Source of the DNA: JASFEQ01 sp050122535
GTDB taxonomy: Bacteria; Desulfobacterota; DSM-4660; Desulfatiglandales; HGW-15
Direction of reading: 5' to 3'
Assembly (NCBI GenBank): GCA_050122535.1
Contig: JASFIT010000005.1
Span: 1 to 29,793, forward strand
DNA: 29,793 bases
The notes under the pieces were generated by a model. The model did no database searches, had not been told where the DNA came from, and worked only from the letters and a program-made list of their open reading frames with translations. A program made the translations under genes and the position numbers. Shown here in pieces: positions 16,124 through 24,390 of this stretch. Position 1 is the stretch's first letter; each line of letters begins with the position of its first letter.

Positions 16124-17131
16124 TCAGGCGCAGAGGGCGAATACCAGGTTTTCCAGGACCGGCTTGGCGCGTGAACCCGATTTCAGCAAGCCATCTGTCT
16201 TATAGAGAAGATGCAGACTCCTCTCCAATTCTTCTATGGACCAGGATTGCGCATGCCTCGCAAAATCTCTGGCCGAAAAGTCTGGTAGGCCCAATTTTTG
16301 GGCCACCTCCCTAATCTGCCCCCCCCTTGAGAGTATGGATTTCGTTTGCCACATGATCCTGATCTGTCTGTTCAACATGCCCAGGATCCGCAGGGGAGCG
16401 TCCTTCTTGTCTTCCTCCTCCAAAAACCTGTTCAAAACAGCCAGGGATTCATGACAATTCTTTTCAGATACCCTGTTCATGAGTTCAAAAATGGTGTAAA
16501 CCCGGCTGTGAATGGCAAACCCTTTGACCTGCTCCACGCCCACCATCTCTTCCCCATACCTGAGATTGAGCTTTTCCATTTCAGCATATAGATCCCTGAG
16601 CTTGTTGCCCACGATCTGATGGAGGTATGCACAGGCCTGACCATCTATCTTCAGCCCCAACTCCCTGGCAACCCCTCTAATCCAGGGGACAACCTGGTTC
16701 TCACGCAGTCTCATGAAATTAACCGCTCGGCCCTGTTCCTTGATCCGCTTATAGAAGCTTTTCCGGAAATCTGTCTTGGCAGCAATGAAAATCAGGCAGG
16801 TCGTGTCAGCAGGGTTTTCAAGGTATGGCAGGAAAGTCCCCAGTTCACCCGTAGAGAAATTCTCTGTTCGTCTAACGATAATCAGCCGGCTTCCTGTCAG
16901 AAAAGGGAGAGAACGAGCTCGATTGATGATTTCGGCTGGATCCGTCTTCTCCCCGGCGTAGAAGATTTCCTGATTGAAATCCCTCGCCGATGGGGGGATG
17001 AAATCATTGCGAATTCTGTCCAGGACCTTTTCTAACCTGAATTCCTCAGGGCCGTAAAAGAGATAAAAGGGGGCCAATTGCCCATTTTCCAGGGATTTCA
17101 GGAGATCCTCTGGTAGCAAATCCCTGGCCAT
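16124..17131 (-). CDS. holA: DNA polymerase III delta subunit
   Basis: 335 residues, the clamp-loader delta subunit that opens the beta sliding clamp. The N-terminus APFYLFYGPEEFRLEKVLDRIR is the usual degenerate nucleotide-binding start, RSLPFLTGSRLIIVRR is the conserved beta-strand region, and LRILGMLNRQIRIMWQTKSIL and the ending AKPVLENLVFALCA are typical of the collar domain. Its ATG overlaps the TGA of lptE in a TGATG junction, so it is coupled to lptE. It ends six bases from rpsT, transcribed towards it. The leuS-lptE-holA order is common in Gram-negative bacteria and supports the call. Confidence 0.95.
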   Translation of the reverse strand: MARDLLPEDLLKSLENGQLAPFYLFYGPEEFRLEKVLDRIRNDFIPPSARDFNQEIFYAGEKTDPAEIINRARSLPFLTGSRLIIVRRTENFSTGELGTFLPYLENPADTTCLIFIAAKTDFRKSFYKRIKEQGRAVNFMRLRENQVVPWIRGVARELGLKIDGQACAYLHQIVGNKLRDLYAEMEKLNLRYGEEMVGVEQVKGFAIHSRVYTIFELMNRVSEKNCHESLAVLNRFLEEEDKKDAPLRILGMLNRQIRIMWQTKSILSRGGQIREVAQKLGLPDFSARDFARHAQSWSIEELERSLHLLYKTDGLLKSGSRAKPVLENLVFALCA

Positions 17132-17721
17132 CAGAACCTTTCCATGGTCTTGAGAAATATCCTGTCTGCAAGCTCCCGTGCAATGAACTCCAACGCCACC
17201 TGTTGATTAAACTGGGTGACAAGGGGGTCTTCTAGACTCACTTCAAAGATGGCCATCTCTTCCATCGCCTTCTCGTGCCAGATCACCTTTCCTGTGTCCG
17301 TGTCCGTCAGTCGCATGTCCAGTTTAAGTATCAGTCTTCGGCTCGTTGTCTCCTGGAAGGTAGTCACAACCCCGCCAACCGTTTGTTGCTCCACTCTATA
17401 ACTCAGGGGCACCGTTCGGATCTCATATACCCGTCCTGACAGAACGGCCTGGGCTTGCTCTGTGGACACAAGGGCGACCTTACCTTGGGTGATGAATTTA
17501 TCCCTGACGATTTTTGTAAAAGATGCCTCAAAACCTATGTCAGATGACGTGCTCTCTATCACGGGTATGGCCAAGCTATCCAGCCTGATCCTCATTGGTT
17601 CCCCTGTGGCCCGAAAAGAATATCCACAACTCGTGCATATGCACCAGAAAATCAGCAGGGTAATTCCCAAAAAAAAGGGAAGAATACGATACTTGGGCTG
17701 CATCATTCCGTCTTTTTTCAT
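17131..17721 (-). CDS. lptE: LPS-assembly lipoprotein LptE
   Basis: 196 residues from the chosen start. The N-terminal basic stretch MKKDGMMQPKYR and hydrophobic ILPFFLGITLLIFWCI lead to a lipobox-like CTSC; the Cys before GYSFR would be lipidated. CGYSFRATG followed by a secretion-like alpha/beta domain is typical of LptE, the outer-membrane plug of the LptD translocon that exports lipopolysaccharide. The frame is open to 17775, overlapping the leuS end by 14 bases. Candidate ATGs are at 17775, 17721, 17706 and 17703, none with a strong ribosome site; 17721 gives the best signal peptide. Position between leuS and holA is the standard one for lptE. Confidence 0.9.
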   Translation of the reverse strand: MKKDGMMQPKYRILPFFLGITLLIFWCICTSCGYSFRATGEPMRIRLDSLAIPVIESTSSDIGFEASFTKIVRDKFITQGKVALVSTEQAQAVLSGRVYEIRTVPLSYRVEQQTVGGVVTTFQETTSRRLILKLDMRLTDTDTGKVIWHEKAMEEMAIFEVSLEDPLVTQFNQQVALEFIARELADRIFLKTMERF

Positions 17722-17761
17722 GAACAAAAGCCACACTGGAAACATCTCTAAGCCGATCTGA

Positions 17762-20338
17762 TCAGACCACCACATTGACCAACTTATGCTGAACCACGAT
17801 CACCCTTTTGATCGGCTTTTCACCCACATGTCGCTGGACTTTCTTATCCTTGAGGGCCTCAGCCTCGATTTCTTCTTGGTTGAAAGAGGTGGGCACTTCG
17901 ATCCTGCTTCTCACCTTGCCATTCACCTGGATGACAATGAGCCTTTTCTCCACTTGGAGAGCCTCGTCCTTGTGCTCGGGCCAGGGGACATTCAAGAGGC
18001 TTTCTCCATGACCCATCATTCGCCAACATTCTTCCGTGATATGAGGCACTACCGGGGCTAACAGAACAACGGTTGCCTCCACGGCCTCCCCCACCACGGA
18101 CCAGGCCAGAGCTCCTTTATCATGGGCGCTATTCAGATATCTGTTCACTTCATTGACCAACTCCATCACCGCGCTTATGGCCGTATTAAAGTGGAAACGG
18201 TCTTCAATATCACGGGTCACTTTCTTGATGGTTTGATGGGTCTTACGGTGAAGATCCTTCAGTTCCCCGGACAGGGGCTCCTTGCCATCATAGGTGGAGA
18301 CCTTTGAAATCTCTTCCAAATTATCCAAAATAAGCCGCCAGACCCGATTTAAGAACCTAAACGATCCCTCCACGCCTTGGTCGTTCCACTCCAAGTCCCG
18401 TTCAGGGGGCGAGGCAAAAAGACAGAACATGCGCACTGTATCAGCCCCGTAACGGTCTATCAAATCCTCTGGATCTACCACATTTCTTTTGGATTTCGAC
18501 ATCTTGACCGTATTGCCAATAACGATATGGGAATCGCAATGGGGACATTGGTTATCATTGATTTCATGGGGATATAGATATCCGTGTTTGGGACATTCCT
18601 GTGTCTCCTTGCACACCATCCCCTGGGTCAAGAGATTGGTAAAGGGCTCGCTCACGTTGAGATACCCAAAATCTCGCAACACGCGGGTATAAAAGCGGGA
18701 ATAGAGGAGATGAAGGATGGCGTGCTCTATCCCGCCAATATACTGGTCCACAGGCATCCAGTAATCCACTCTCTTCGGATCGACGGGGCCCTGATCATAA
18801 TCTGGACATGCATAGCGGTCAAAATACCAGGAAGACTCTACAAAGGTGTCCATCGTGTCCGTCTCTCTTCTGGCAGGGCCCTTGCATTCGGGACATGAGA
18901 CCTCATAAAATGAAGGATCAAAAGGAAGGGGAGAGCCTCCATTCGGCCTCATCTCCAGATCAAGAGGGAGAAGCACGGGAAGATCCTCCTCTGGGACGGG
19001 TATTGTCCCGCATTTGTCACAGTAGACTATGGGAATGGGCGCCCCCCAATACCTCTGTCTCGAGATGTTCCAATCCCTCAACCTGAAGTTCACCGTTTTG
19101 TAGCCCATCCCCTTTGATTCCAGGTATTCAGCGATGCTGTCCAAAGCCGCCAAGTTGGGCTGCCCATCAAAGGGACCGGAATTGACCAGGATACCCTCTT
19201 CTTCATACGCCTCGGTCATGGTTTCCTCACTCAGTTCCTCGCCCGGTGGTTGTATGACCACCCTGAGACGTAGACCATATTTCTTGGCAAATTCAAAGTC
19301 CCTCTGGTCATGGGTCGGGACGGCCATGATGGCCCCGGTCCCATAATCAAAAAGCACAAAGTTTGCCACGTAGATGGGGATTTTCGCCTCGGTCACAGGA
19401 TTCAAACAGTACCTCCCCGTAAAGACCCCCTCCTTCACCGTAAAGTCGGCTGATCGGATGTAGCTATCCACCTTCAAGGTCCGCTCGATAAACGCCAGCA
19501 CCTCCTTCTCTTGAGGCTGCCCCTGAATGATTTCCCTGATCAGGGGATGCTCTGGGGCAAAGCACATGAAGGTGGCCCCGTACACGGTATCCTGCCTCGT
19601 GGTGTATACCTCGATGACCTCCTCGGAATCCACGACGGGGAAGCGGATGATGGCTCCGTAACTCTTTCCGATCCAATTCCTCTGCATGGTCAGGACCCGA
19701 TCTGGCCATCCTGGAAGCCTGTCAGAGTGTTCCAGGATTTCCTCGGCATACTCTGTAGTCTTGAAAAACCAACTGTCCATCTCCTTCAGGTTCACTTCCT
19801 GGTCTGTGTGCCGCCAGCAGCACCCATTTTCAACCTGCTCTTTGGCCAAAACGGTCTGGCAGCTCTCACACCAGTTCACGTACGTCCTTTTCTTATAGGC
19901 CAAACCTCTTTCATACATCTTGAGAAAGATGAGTTGCTCCCAAAGATAGTATTTTGGATCACAGGTGGCCAATTCACGGTCCCAATCATAGCTGAAGCCC
20001 ATCCGTTTGAGCTGAGTCTTCATGGATTCTATGTTCGCGTAGGTCCATTTCGCAGGATGGGTCTCATTCTCTATGGCTGCATTTTCTGCGGGAAGTCCAA
20101 AGGCGTCCCAACCCATTGGATGAAGGACATTCTTTCCCCGCATCCTCTTGTACCGAGCCACCACATCCCCGATGGTGTAGTTCCTCACGTGACCCATGTG
20201 GATCTTTCCCGAAGGGTAAGGAAACATCTCAAGCAAATAATACTTCTCCTTCACAGGGTCCTCCACAACCTTGAAAAGGCCTTCCTTTTCCCAATAAGCC
20301 TGCCATCTCTTTTCCAGTTCCGATGGGTTGTATTTCAT
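17762..20338 (-). CDS. leuS: Leucyl-tRNA synthetase
   Basis: 858 residues; charges tRNA-Leu with leucine in the cytoplasm. Class I signatures are intact: HMGH at 47-50 (the HIGH motif) and KMSKS at 612-616. The CP1 editing domain lies between them, with TTRQDTVYGATF near 246-257 and AVPTHDQRDFEFA near 339-351. Cysteine pairs at 440-443 (CDKC) and 482-485 (CPEC), and again near 582-601, form zinc knuckles seen in bacterial LeuRS. The start at 20338 (MKYNPSELEKRWQAYW) is the family start, with AAAGGT about ten bases upstream. An in-frame ATG at 20392 would overlap the preceding gene. Its end overlaps possible lptE starts. Confidence 0.98.
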   Translation of the reverse strand: MKYNPSELEKRWQAYWEKEGLFKVVEDPVKEKYYLLEMFPYPSGKIHMGHVRNYTIGDVVARYKRMRGKNVLHPMGWDAFGLPAENAAIENETHPAKWTYANIESMKTQLKRMGFSYDWDRELATCDPKYYLWEQLIFLKMYERGLAYKKRTYVNWCESCQTVLAKEQVENGCCWRHTDQEVNLKEMDSWFFKTTEYAEEILEHSDRLPGWPDRVLTMQRNWIGKSYGAIIRFPVVDSEEVIEVYTTRQDTVYGATFMCFAPEHPLIREIIQGQPQEKEVLAFIERTLKVDSYIRSADFTVKEGVFTGRYCLNPVTEAKIPIYVANFVLFDYGTGAIMAVPTHDQRDFEFAKKYGLRLRVVIQPPGEELSEETMTEAYEEEGILVNSGPFDGQPNLAALDSIAEYLESKGMGYKTVNFRLRDWNISRQRYWGAPIPIVYCDKCGTIPVPEEDLPVLLPLDLEMRPNGGSPLPFDPSFYEVSCPECKGPARRETDTMDTFVESSWYFDRYACPDYDQGPVDPKRVDYWMPVDQYIGGIEHAILHLLYSRFYTRVLRDFGYLNVSEPFTNLLTQGMVCKETQECPKHGYLYPHEINDNQCPHCDSHIVIGNTVKMSKSKRNVVDPEDLIDRYGADTVRMFCLFASPPERDLEWNDQGVEGSFRFLNRVWRLILDNLEEISKVSTYDGKEPLSGELKDLHRKTHQTIKKVTRDIEDRFHFNTAISAVMELVNEVNRYLNSAHDKGALAWSVVGEAVEATVVLLAPVVPHITEECWRMMGHGESLLNVPWPEHKDEALQVEKRLIVIQVNGKVRSRIEVPTSFNQEEIEAEALKDKKVQRHVGEKPIKRVIVVQHKLVNVVV

Positions 20339-20354
20339 TGTTTTCACTACCTTT

Positions 20355-20951
20355 TCACATGATGTCGATTTGGTTCTCACGCTCAAGGTCAATCACGACA
20401 GAGAAATCAACCTGCAAATCAAAGTATTCCCGCAGTCTTCCTGCTACAGGGCCCAGGATTTCATCTGTGCAATTCTCAACAGAAAAAATGATTTTGAGTA
20501 CGAAATCAGATTCTCCTCGGTGATCCTGAAAAAAAGGATTGGCTACCTGGCGCGCGCATATCTCTAGTTGAGAAGCCTGGTGCTCTTCTAATCCTTGTAA
20601 AACCGGTATATGGATACCGAATTCCTTGATTTCCATCTTATTGAATGTGGTACCCACCTCTCTAATATGGCTCACCAGGAGCTGCAGGTCATAATCCGTG
20701 CTCTCTCCCAGGCCTTTCAGTAAAATTTTTTCTGCTCTGATCGCATCCTGGGAGGCGAGAAGAACGGTCTCCCCTCTGCTGCCAGTCCAGAATCCTTTCT
20801 CTTGCAAGTGGGACAAGAACCCCGCCATTTTTTCGTTCAGTCCGGAAAGCGCTCCCCCCGTCAAATCAGGGCATTGAAATGCAAGGGCCGCCACAGCCTG
20901 ACACCATAGACTCTCTAAGGGACGATCAGAAAATCGTAAATCAAATTTCAT
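20355..20951 (-). CDS. Free-standing M17 peptidase N-terminal domain-like protein
   Basis: 198 residues. The segment GALSGLNEKMAGFLSHLQEKGFWTGSRGETVLLASQ...AEKILLKGLGESTDYDLQLLVSHIREVG follows the pattern of the N-terminal (macrodomain-like) domain of M17 leucyl aminopeptidases. The metal-binding catalytic domain is absent: there is no NTDAEGR or the usual metal-ligand motifs. The remaining C-terminal half (EICARQVANPFFQ... to VDFSVVIDLEREN) is not recognised. It cannot be a peptidase on its own; a ligand-binding or regulatory role is possible. AAAGGT lies inside the end of nusB, which it overlaps by eleven bases. It is followed 16 bases later by leuS, so it is embedded in the operon rather than a remnant. 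The family assignment is from pattern memory. Confidence 0.68.
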   Translation of the reverse strand: MKFDLRFSDRPLESLWCQAVAALAFQCPDLTGGALSGLNEKMAGFLSHLQEKGFWTGSRGETVLLASQDAIRAEKILLKGLGESTDYDLQLLVSHIREVGTTFNKMEIKEFGIHIPVLQGLEEHQASQLEICARQVANPFFQDHRGESDFVLKIIFSVENCTDEILGPVAGRLREYFDLQVDFSVVIDLERENQIDIM

Positions 20952-21390
20952 TACCTTTCAAATCATTCTCTTCCTGGGCATCTTCCTGCCTCAGATTATT
21001 GTAGATATTGTCCAACACGCCGTTGATAAAACCTCCCGAATCTTCGGTCCCGTATATCTTGCCAAGTTCGACCGCTTCATCTATAGAAACCTTAGGGGGT
21101 ATATCTTTCATAACCAAGATTTCAAATGCGCCCAGCCTCAAGATCGTTCTATCGACCCTTGACATCCTTTCCAATCGCCAGTGCTCTGAAGCGCGGCTTA
21201 TCAGCTGATCAAGTTCTTTTTTGTGGGTACAAACCCCCAGAACCAGCTCTCTAGAAAAAGGTCTGATGGATTTGGAGGAGCCGAAGTTTTCACAAATGAG
21301 TTGGAATACTTCCTCGGGATCCCCGGGAGTAAATTCCAGATGAAAAAGAACCTTTATGGCCAATTCTCTGGCCCGACGTCTTGAACCCAT
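20941..21390 (-). CDS. nusB: Transcription antitermination factor NusB
   Basis: 149 residues, all-helical RNA-binding protein that pairs with S10 (NusE) on boxA in rRNA antitermination. The N-terminus MGSRRRARELAIKVLFHLEF, VDRTILRLGAFEIL in the centre, and PPKVSIDEAVELGKIYGTEDSGGFINGVLDNI at the end are the hallmark motifs. It follows ribH by 78 bases, the widespread ribH-nusB order, and overlaps the M17-like gene by eleven bases. No strong promoter is visible in the 78-base gap, so it probably belongs to the ribH transcript. Confidence 0.97.
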   Translation of the reverse strand: MGSRRRARELAIKVLFHLEFTPGDPEEVFQLICENFGSSKSIRPFSRELVLGVCTHKKELDQLISRASEHWRLERMSRVDRTILRLGAFEILVMKDIPPKVSIDEAVELGKIYGTEDSGGFINGVLDNIYNNLRQEDAQEENDLKGNEI

Positions 21391-21468
21391 TTTTTATCTT
21401 GAAAACGGTCCGAGAAGGTCAACGGGAGAGGTGAAGGCTGGTGGTGGTTTTTGACGAAGGGTGAATAA

Positions 21469-21936
21469 TTATCCCAGCTCTTTGAAGAGATTCACCATCT
21501 CCATGGCTGCCATGGCAGCATCCCATCCTTTGTTCCCCGCTTTGGTGCCTGCCCTTTCAATGGCCTGCTCCAGACTATCTGTAGTCAGTATGCCAAAGGT
21601 GACCGGGGTCTTGGTTTCAAGGGCAACTGTGGCAATTCCCTTGGATACTTCTGCTGCCACATACTCAAAATGGGGGGTTGCCCCCCTGATCACGGCGCCG
21701 AGGCAAATAACCGCGTCGTATTGTCCTGCCTCCGCAAGTTTTTGCGCAGCGAGTGGAATCTCGAAGCTCCCCGGCACTCTAATCAGAGAAATTTGTTCGT
21801 CGTCGGCTCCGTGACGGTTAAGAGCGTCCATGGCTCCTTCGACCAGCTTTGAACTAATAAATTCATTGAACCTGCTGACAACGATGGCAAAACGGAAACC
21901 CTCTGCCGAAATCTTACCTTCCAGAATCTTGGGCAT
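21469..21936 (-). CDS. ribH: 6,7-dimethyl-8-ribityllumazine synthase
   Basis: 155 residues; condenses ArPP with 3,4-dihydroxy-2-butanone 4-phosphate, the penultimate riboflavin step, and normally forms a 60-mer shell or pentamer. IVVSRFNEFIS, RVPGSFEIPLAAQ, GAVIRGATPHFEYVA with the catalytic His, and TPVTFGILTTDS are all present. GGAAGGGAG precedes the ATG. Upstream is a 403-base gap with a repeat and a candidate promoter, so ribH and nusB may be transcribed apart from ribBA. Confidence 0.97.
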   Translation of the reverse strand: MPKILEGKISAEGFRFAIVVSRFNEFISSKLVEGAMDALNRHGADDEQISLIRVPGSFEIPLAAQKLAEAGQYDAVICLGAVIRGATPHFEYVAAEVSKGIATVALETKTPVTFGILTTDSLEQAIERAGTKAGNKGWDAAMAAMEMVNLFKELG

Positions 21937-22029
21937 AAGAACTCCCTTCCTTTAATTTAAAGTCTCGGAAATTGCACAACTTATTGAGAATATCAGTATT
22001 TTTTTCGAGGCCTGAGCTTCTGCCTCGCA

Positions 22030-22244
22030 CATGGAATAATGGAATGGTGAAATATTGGAATGTTGATTTTAAGAGAAAGTTAGGCATTTATTATCGTATT
22101 TGACCTTCCTGTCAAGAAAGATTCTACCAATACCCCATTCTTCCATTATGCCAGAACCCTGGATTCCATCATTCCACTATTCTTCGCGCTCACTTCGTTC
22201 CGCTCAGTCCCCGCAAGCGGGTCCCCATTTTCCAACATTCCAAT
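22030..22244. repeat. GGAAT-rich inverted-repeat region between ribBA and ribH
   Basis: This occupies the core of the 403-base gap 21937-22339, which has no gene. ATTGGAATGTTG (22054-22065) is perfectly inverted at 22233-22244 (CAACATTCCAAT). Around it are degenerate copies of GGAAT: ATGGAATAATGGAATGG on the left, and CATTCTTCCATTAT and CATCATTCCACTATTC on the right. Between them lie a small TTGAC...GTCAA hairpin (22100-22115) and a CCCGC-AA-GCGGG hairpin near 22210-22221. It looks like a dispersed non-coding repeat rather than an IS remnant. Confidence 0.6.
22088..22115 (-). promoter_or_regulatory. Possible promoter for ribH-nusB
   Basis: On the minus strand a perfect TTGACA (22110-22115) is followed after 16 bases by TAATAA (22088-22093), which matches only three -10 positions; a one-base shift gives ATAATA. 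A start near 22081 would leave a leader of about 145 bases before ribH. The -35 lies within a short hairpin in a repeat region, so chance or repeat origin cannot be excluded. Confidence 0.33.
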
Positions 22245-22339
22245 TGCGGAACAAAGCGGAGCCAAGTTCTGGGTTAACAGTATGTCTTCAACCATTTGCA
22301 GTTGGAAACCTGGATCAAGTCAACTTGAAAAACAGCCAC

Positions 22340-23551
22340 CTACTCCTCCAGATCCATCTTTATCAGGTGCCCCAGCTTCTGGCACTTGGTCAAAAGATAA
22401 TTCATATTCTCTGCCCGAGGCTCCGATTCAATAGGCACCCGGTCAGTCACCTCCAGTCCGTACCCCTCCAATCCAATGATCTTTTTCGGGTTATTGGTCA
22501 TCAATTTCATTTTTCTAACGCCTAGCGCAACGAGTATCTGAGCGCCCACCCCGTAATCCCTCAGGTCTGCCTCAAAACCCAGCTCTTCGTTGGCCTCCAC
22601 AGTATCTCTTCCTTTATCCTGTAGGGCATAGGCTTTCAGCTTATTAGCCAGACCTATACCTCTTCCCTCCTGTTGCATATACAAGATGACTCCAAGGCCT
22701 TCCTTCTGAACCATTTCCATCGCCTTTTGCAGTTGTGCGCCACAATCACAGCGAAAGGATCCAAAAACATCCCCAGTCAGACATTGGGAATGAACTCGCA
22801 CCAGTATCTCTTTATCTGAATCAATTTCACCTCTGATCAGGGCCAGATGTTCATAATCATCTATGTCATTAACAAAAGCGATGGCCTTGAAATTGCCAAA
22901 AGGGGTCGGTAAAATGGTCTCAGCAGCTTTCTGAACAAAACTCTCCTTTCTCATCCGATAGGCAATCACGTCCGCGACTGTGGCAATTTTGAGTCCATGT
23001 GTCTGCGCAAACTTCACCAAATCTGGCAGACGAGCCATGGTGCCATCGTCATTCATAATCTCACAGATGACACCCGCAGGCCTCAGGCCGGCGAGACGGG
23101 CCAGATCCACTGACCCCTCCGTCTGACCGGTCCGGAAAAGCACGCCCCCACGCCGCGCCCTCAAGGGAAAGACGTGACCAGGCTGAACCAGGTCTTCAGG
23201 CCGGGCATCATCAGCCACGGCGGTGCGTATGGTGTGGGCCCTATCTGCTGCAGAAATGCCCGTGGTAACACCATGCCGTGCCTCCACGGAGATGGTGAAT
23301 GCGGTCTTGAAAGGGGTACGATTATCATAGACCATCAACGGAAGATTCAATTGTTCCACGATCTCAGGGGCTAAAGAGAGGCAAATAAGTCCGCGCCCAT
23401 TTTTGGCCATGAAGTTGATGGCCTCTGGGGTCACCTTTTCAGCGGCCATGGTCAGATCACCCTCGTTTTCCCTGTTCTCATCATCAACGAGAATGATCAT
23501 CTTCCCCTCTTTAAGGTCCTGCAAAACGTCTTCAACTCTTGCTATGGGCAT
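22340..23551 (-). CDS. ribBA: Bifunctional DHBP synthase / GTP cyclohydrolase II
   Basis: 403 residues catalysing both entry reactions of riboflavin synthesis. The N-terminal RibB domain (1-200) makes the four-carbon unit from ribulose 5-phosphate and has VDDENRENEGDL (22-33), TTGISAADRAHTI and FPLRARRGGVLFRTGQTEGSVDLARLAG. The C-terminal RibA domain (about 208-400) opens GTP and has the zinc cysteines C257, C268 and C270 (CLTGD...CDC) and MQQEGRGIGLANKLKAYALQD. Both sets of catalytic residues appear intact, which is not true of all RibBA proteins. It starts five bases after ribE and is surely co-transcribed with it. Confidence 0.97.
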   Translation of the reverse strand: MPIARVEDVLQDLKEGKMIILVDDENRENEGDLTMAAEKVTPEAINFMAKNGRGLICLSLAPEIVEQLNLPLMVYDNRTPFKTAFTISVEARHGVTTGISAADRAHTIRTAVADDARPEDLVQPGHVFPLRARRGGVLFRTGQTEGSVDLARLAGLRPAGVICEIMNDDGTMARLPDLVKFAQTHGLKIATVADVIAYRMRKESFVQKAAETILPTPFGNFKAIAFVNDIDDYEHLALIRGEIDSDKEILVRVHSQCLTGDVFGSFRCDCGAQLQKAMEMVQKEGLGVILYMQQEGRGIGLANKLKAYALQDKGRDTVEANEELGFEADLRDYGVGAQILVALGVRKMKLMTNNPKKIIGLEGYGLEVTDRVPIESEPRAENMNYLLTKCQKLGHLIKMDLEE

Positions 23552-23556
23552 CTTAG

Positions 23557-24219
23557 TTAATCACCAAATCCATATTTTCTTAACATTTCCTCATTAATCA
23601 AAGAGGATCTTTTATCTTGGGGAGATGCGCTCTCTTTTTGAAAAAACTTCTCTACGTACTTTCCTATCATATCTGTTTCTATATTCACCAGGTCACCCAC
23701 CCTTTTTTTCGAAATGGTGGTTTCCTGAGCGGTGTGTGGAATAATATTAACTTCAAAATAGGTATCTTGGCAATCATTTATGGTCAGACTTATGCCTTCC
23801 ACGGCGATGGATCCTTTTTCAATGGTATACCTTGCCAGGGCCTTATCAATTTCTATTCTCAAGAGCCAGGATCTCTCCTTCTGCTCCGTTTTCAAAATCT
23901 TTCCCACACCATCCACATGCCCAGATACCAAGTGTCCTCCCAAACGGTCTCCCAAACGCAGGGCCCTTTCCAAGTTCACTTCATCGCCTGGCTTTAGCTG
24001 GACCATATTACTTCGGGACATGGTCTCGCCAGATACATCCATAGAGAAGGCCTCTCCCTGTATGCCAGCAATGGAAAGGCAAACCCCGTTCACAGAAATG
24101 CTGTCTCCCTCCTGAGAATCTGACATATCAAATTGAGGCACAAGGATGAGCCTCATATCCTTCAGGATACGCTGGATCTCTTTAACTTTACCGATTCCTT
24201 CAACTAATCCAGTAAACAT
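23557..24219 (-). CDS. ribE: Riboflavin synthase, alpha subunit
   Basis: 220 residues; dismutates two lumazines into riboflavin. The two homologous barrel domains are clear: MFTGLVEGIGKV...GDSISVNGVCLSI in the first and GGHLVSGHVDGVGKI...GSIAVEGISLTIND in the second. NLERALRLGDRLGGHLVSGH and NIIPHTAQETT are canonical. A short tail after YVEKFF is variable in the family. The ribosome site before the ATG is weak. It follows ribD after 171 bases that contain an inverted repeat, and precedes ribBA by five bases. Confidence 0.97.
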   Translation of the reverse strand: MFTGLVEGIGKVKEIQRILKDMRLILVPQFDMSDSQEGDSISVNGVCLSIAGIQGEAFSMDVSGETMSRSNMVQLKPGDEVNLERALRLGDRLGGHLVSGHVDGVGKILKTEQKERSWLLRIEIDKALARYTIEKGSIAVEGISLTINDCQDTYFEVNIIPHTAQETTISKKRVGDLVNIETDMIGKYVEKFFQKESASPQDKRSSLINEEMLRKYGFGD

Positions 24220-24236
24220 TTGATATTGTCCGTCGT

Positions 24237-24377
24237 GGGTTGTTCTTAGTCTGTTGTCTAATCCCAGATTTCCGTCAGTTCATACGGGTCATATGATCGT
24301 TCCGAACAGTCTCACGGCTCCACAAGCGCGGCAAAACGGGATACCGCGAGCAACTGACAACGGACTAAGCACAATCC
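24237..24377. repeat. Inverted repeat separating ribD and ribE
   Basis: The left arm 24237-24258 (CTTAGTCTGTTGTC core) and the right arm 24356-24377 (GACAACGGACTAAG core) are inverted copies matching at 19 of 22 positions, enclosing 97 bases with no gene. The unit fills most of the ribD-ribE gap and would form a long-looped stem in RNA. It may be a small non-coding repeat that inserted into the operon. Confidence 0.65.
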
Positions 24378-24390
24378 TATTTCTATATTC

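Noticed and set aside
19511..20362. 283-codon plus-strand frame opposite leuS
   Set aside because: Antisense to the conserved catalytic region of leuS, no ribosome site, no recognisable domain.
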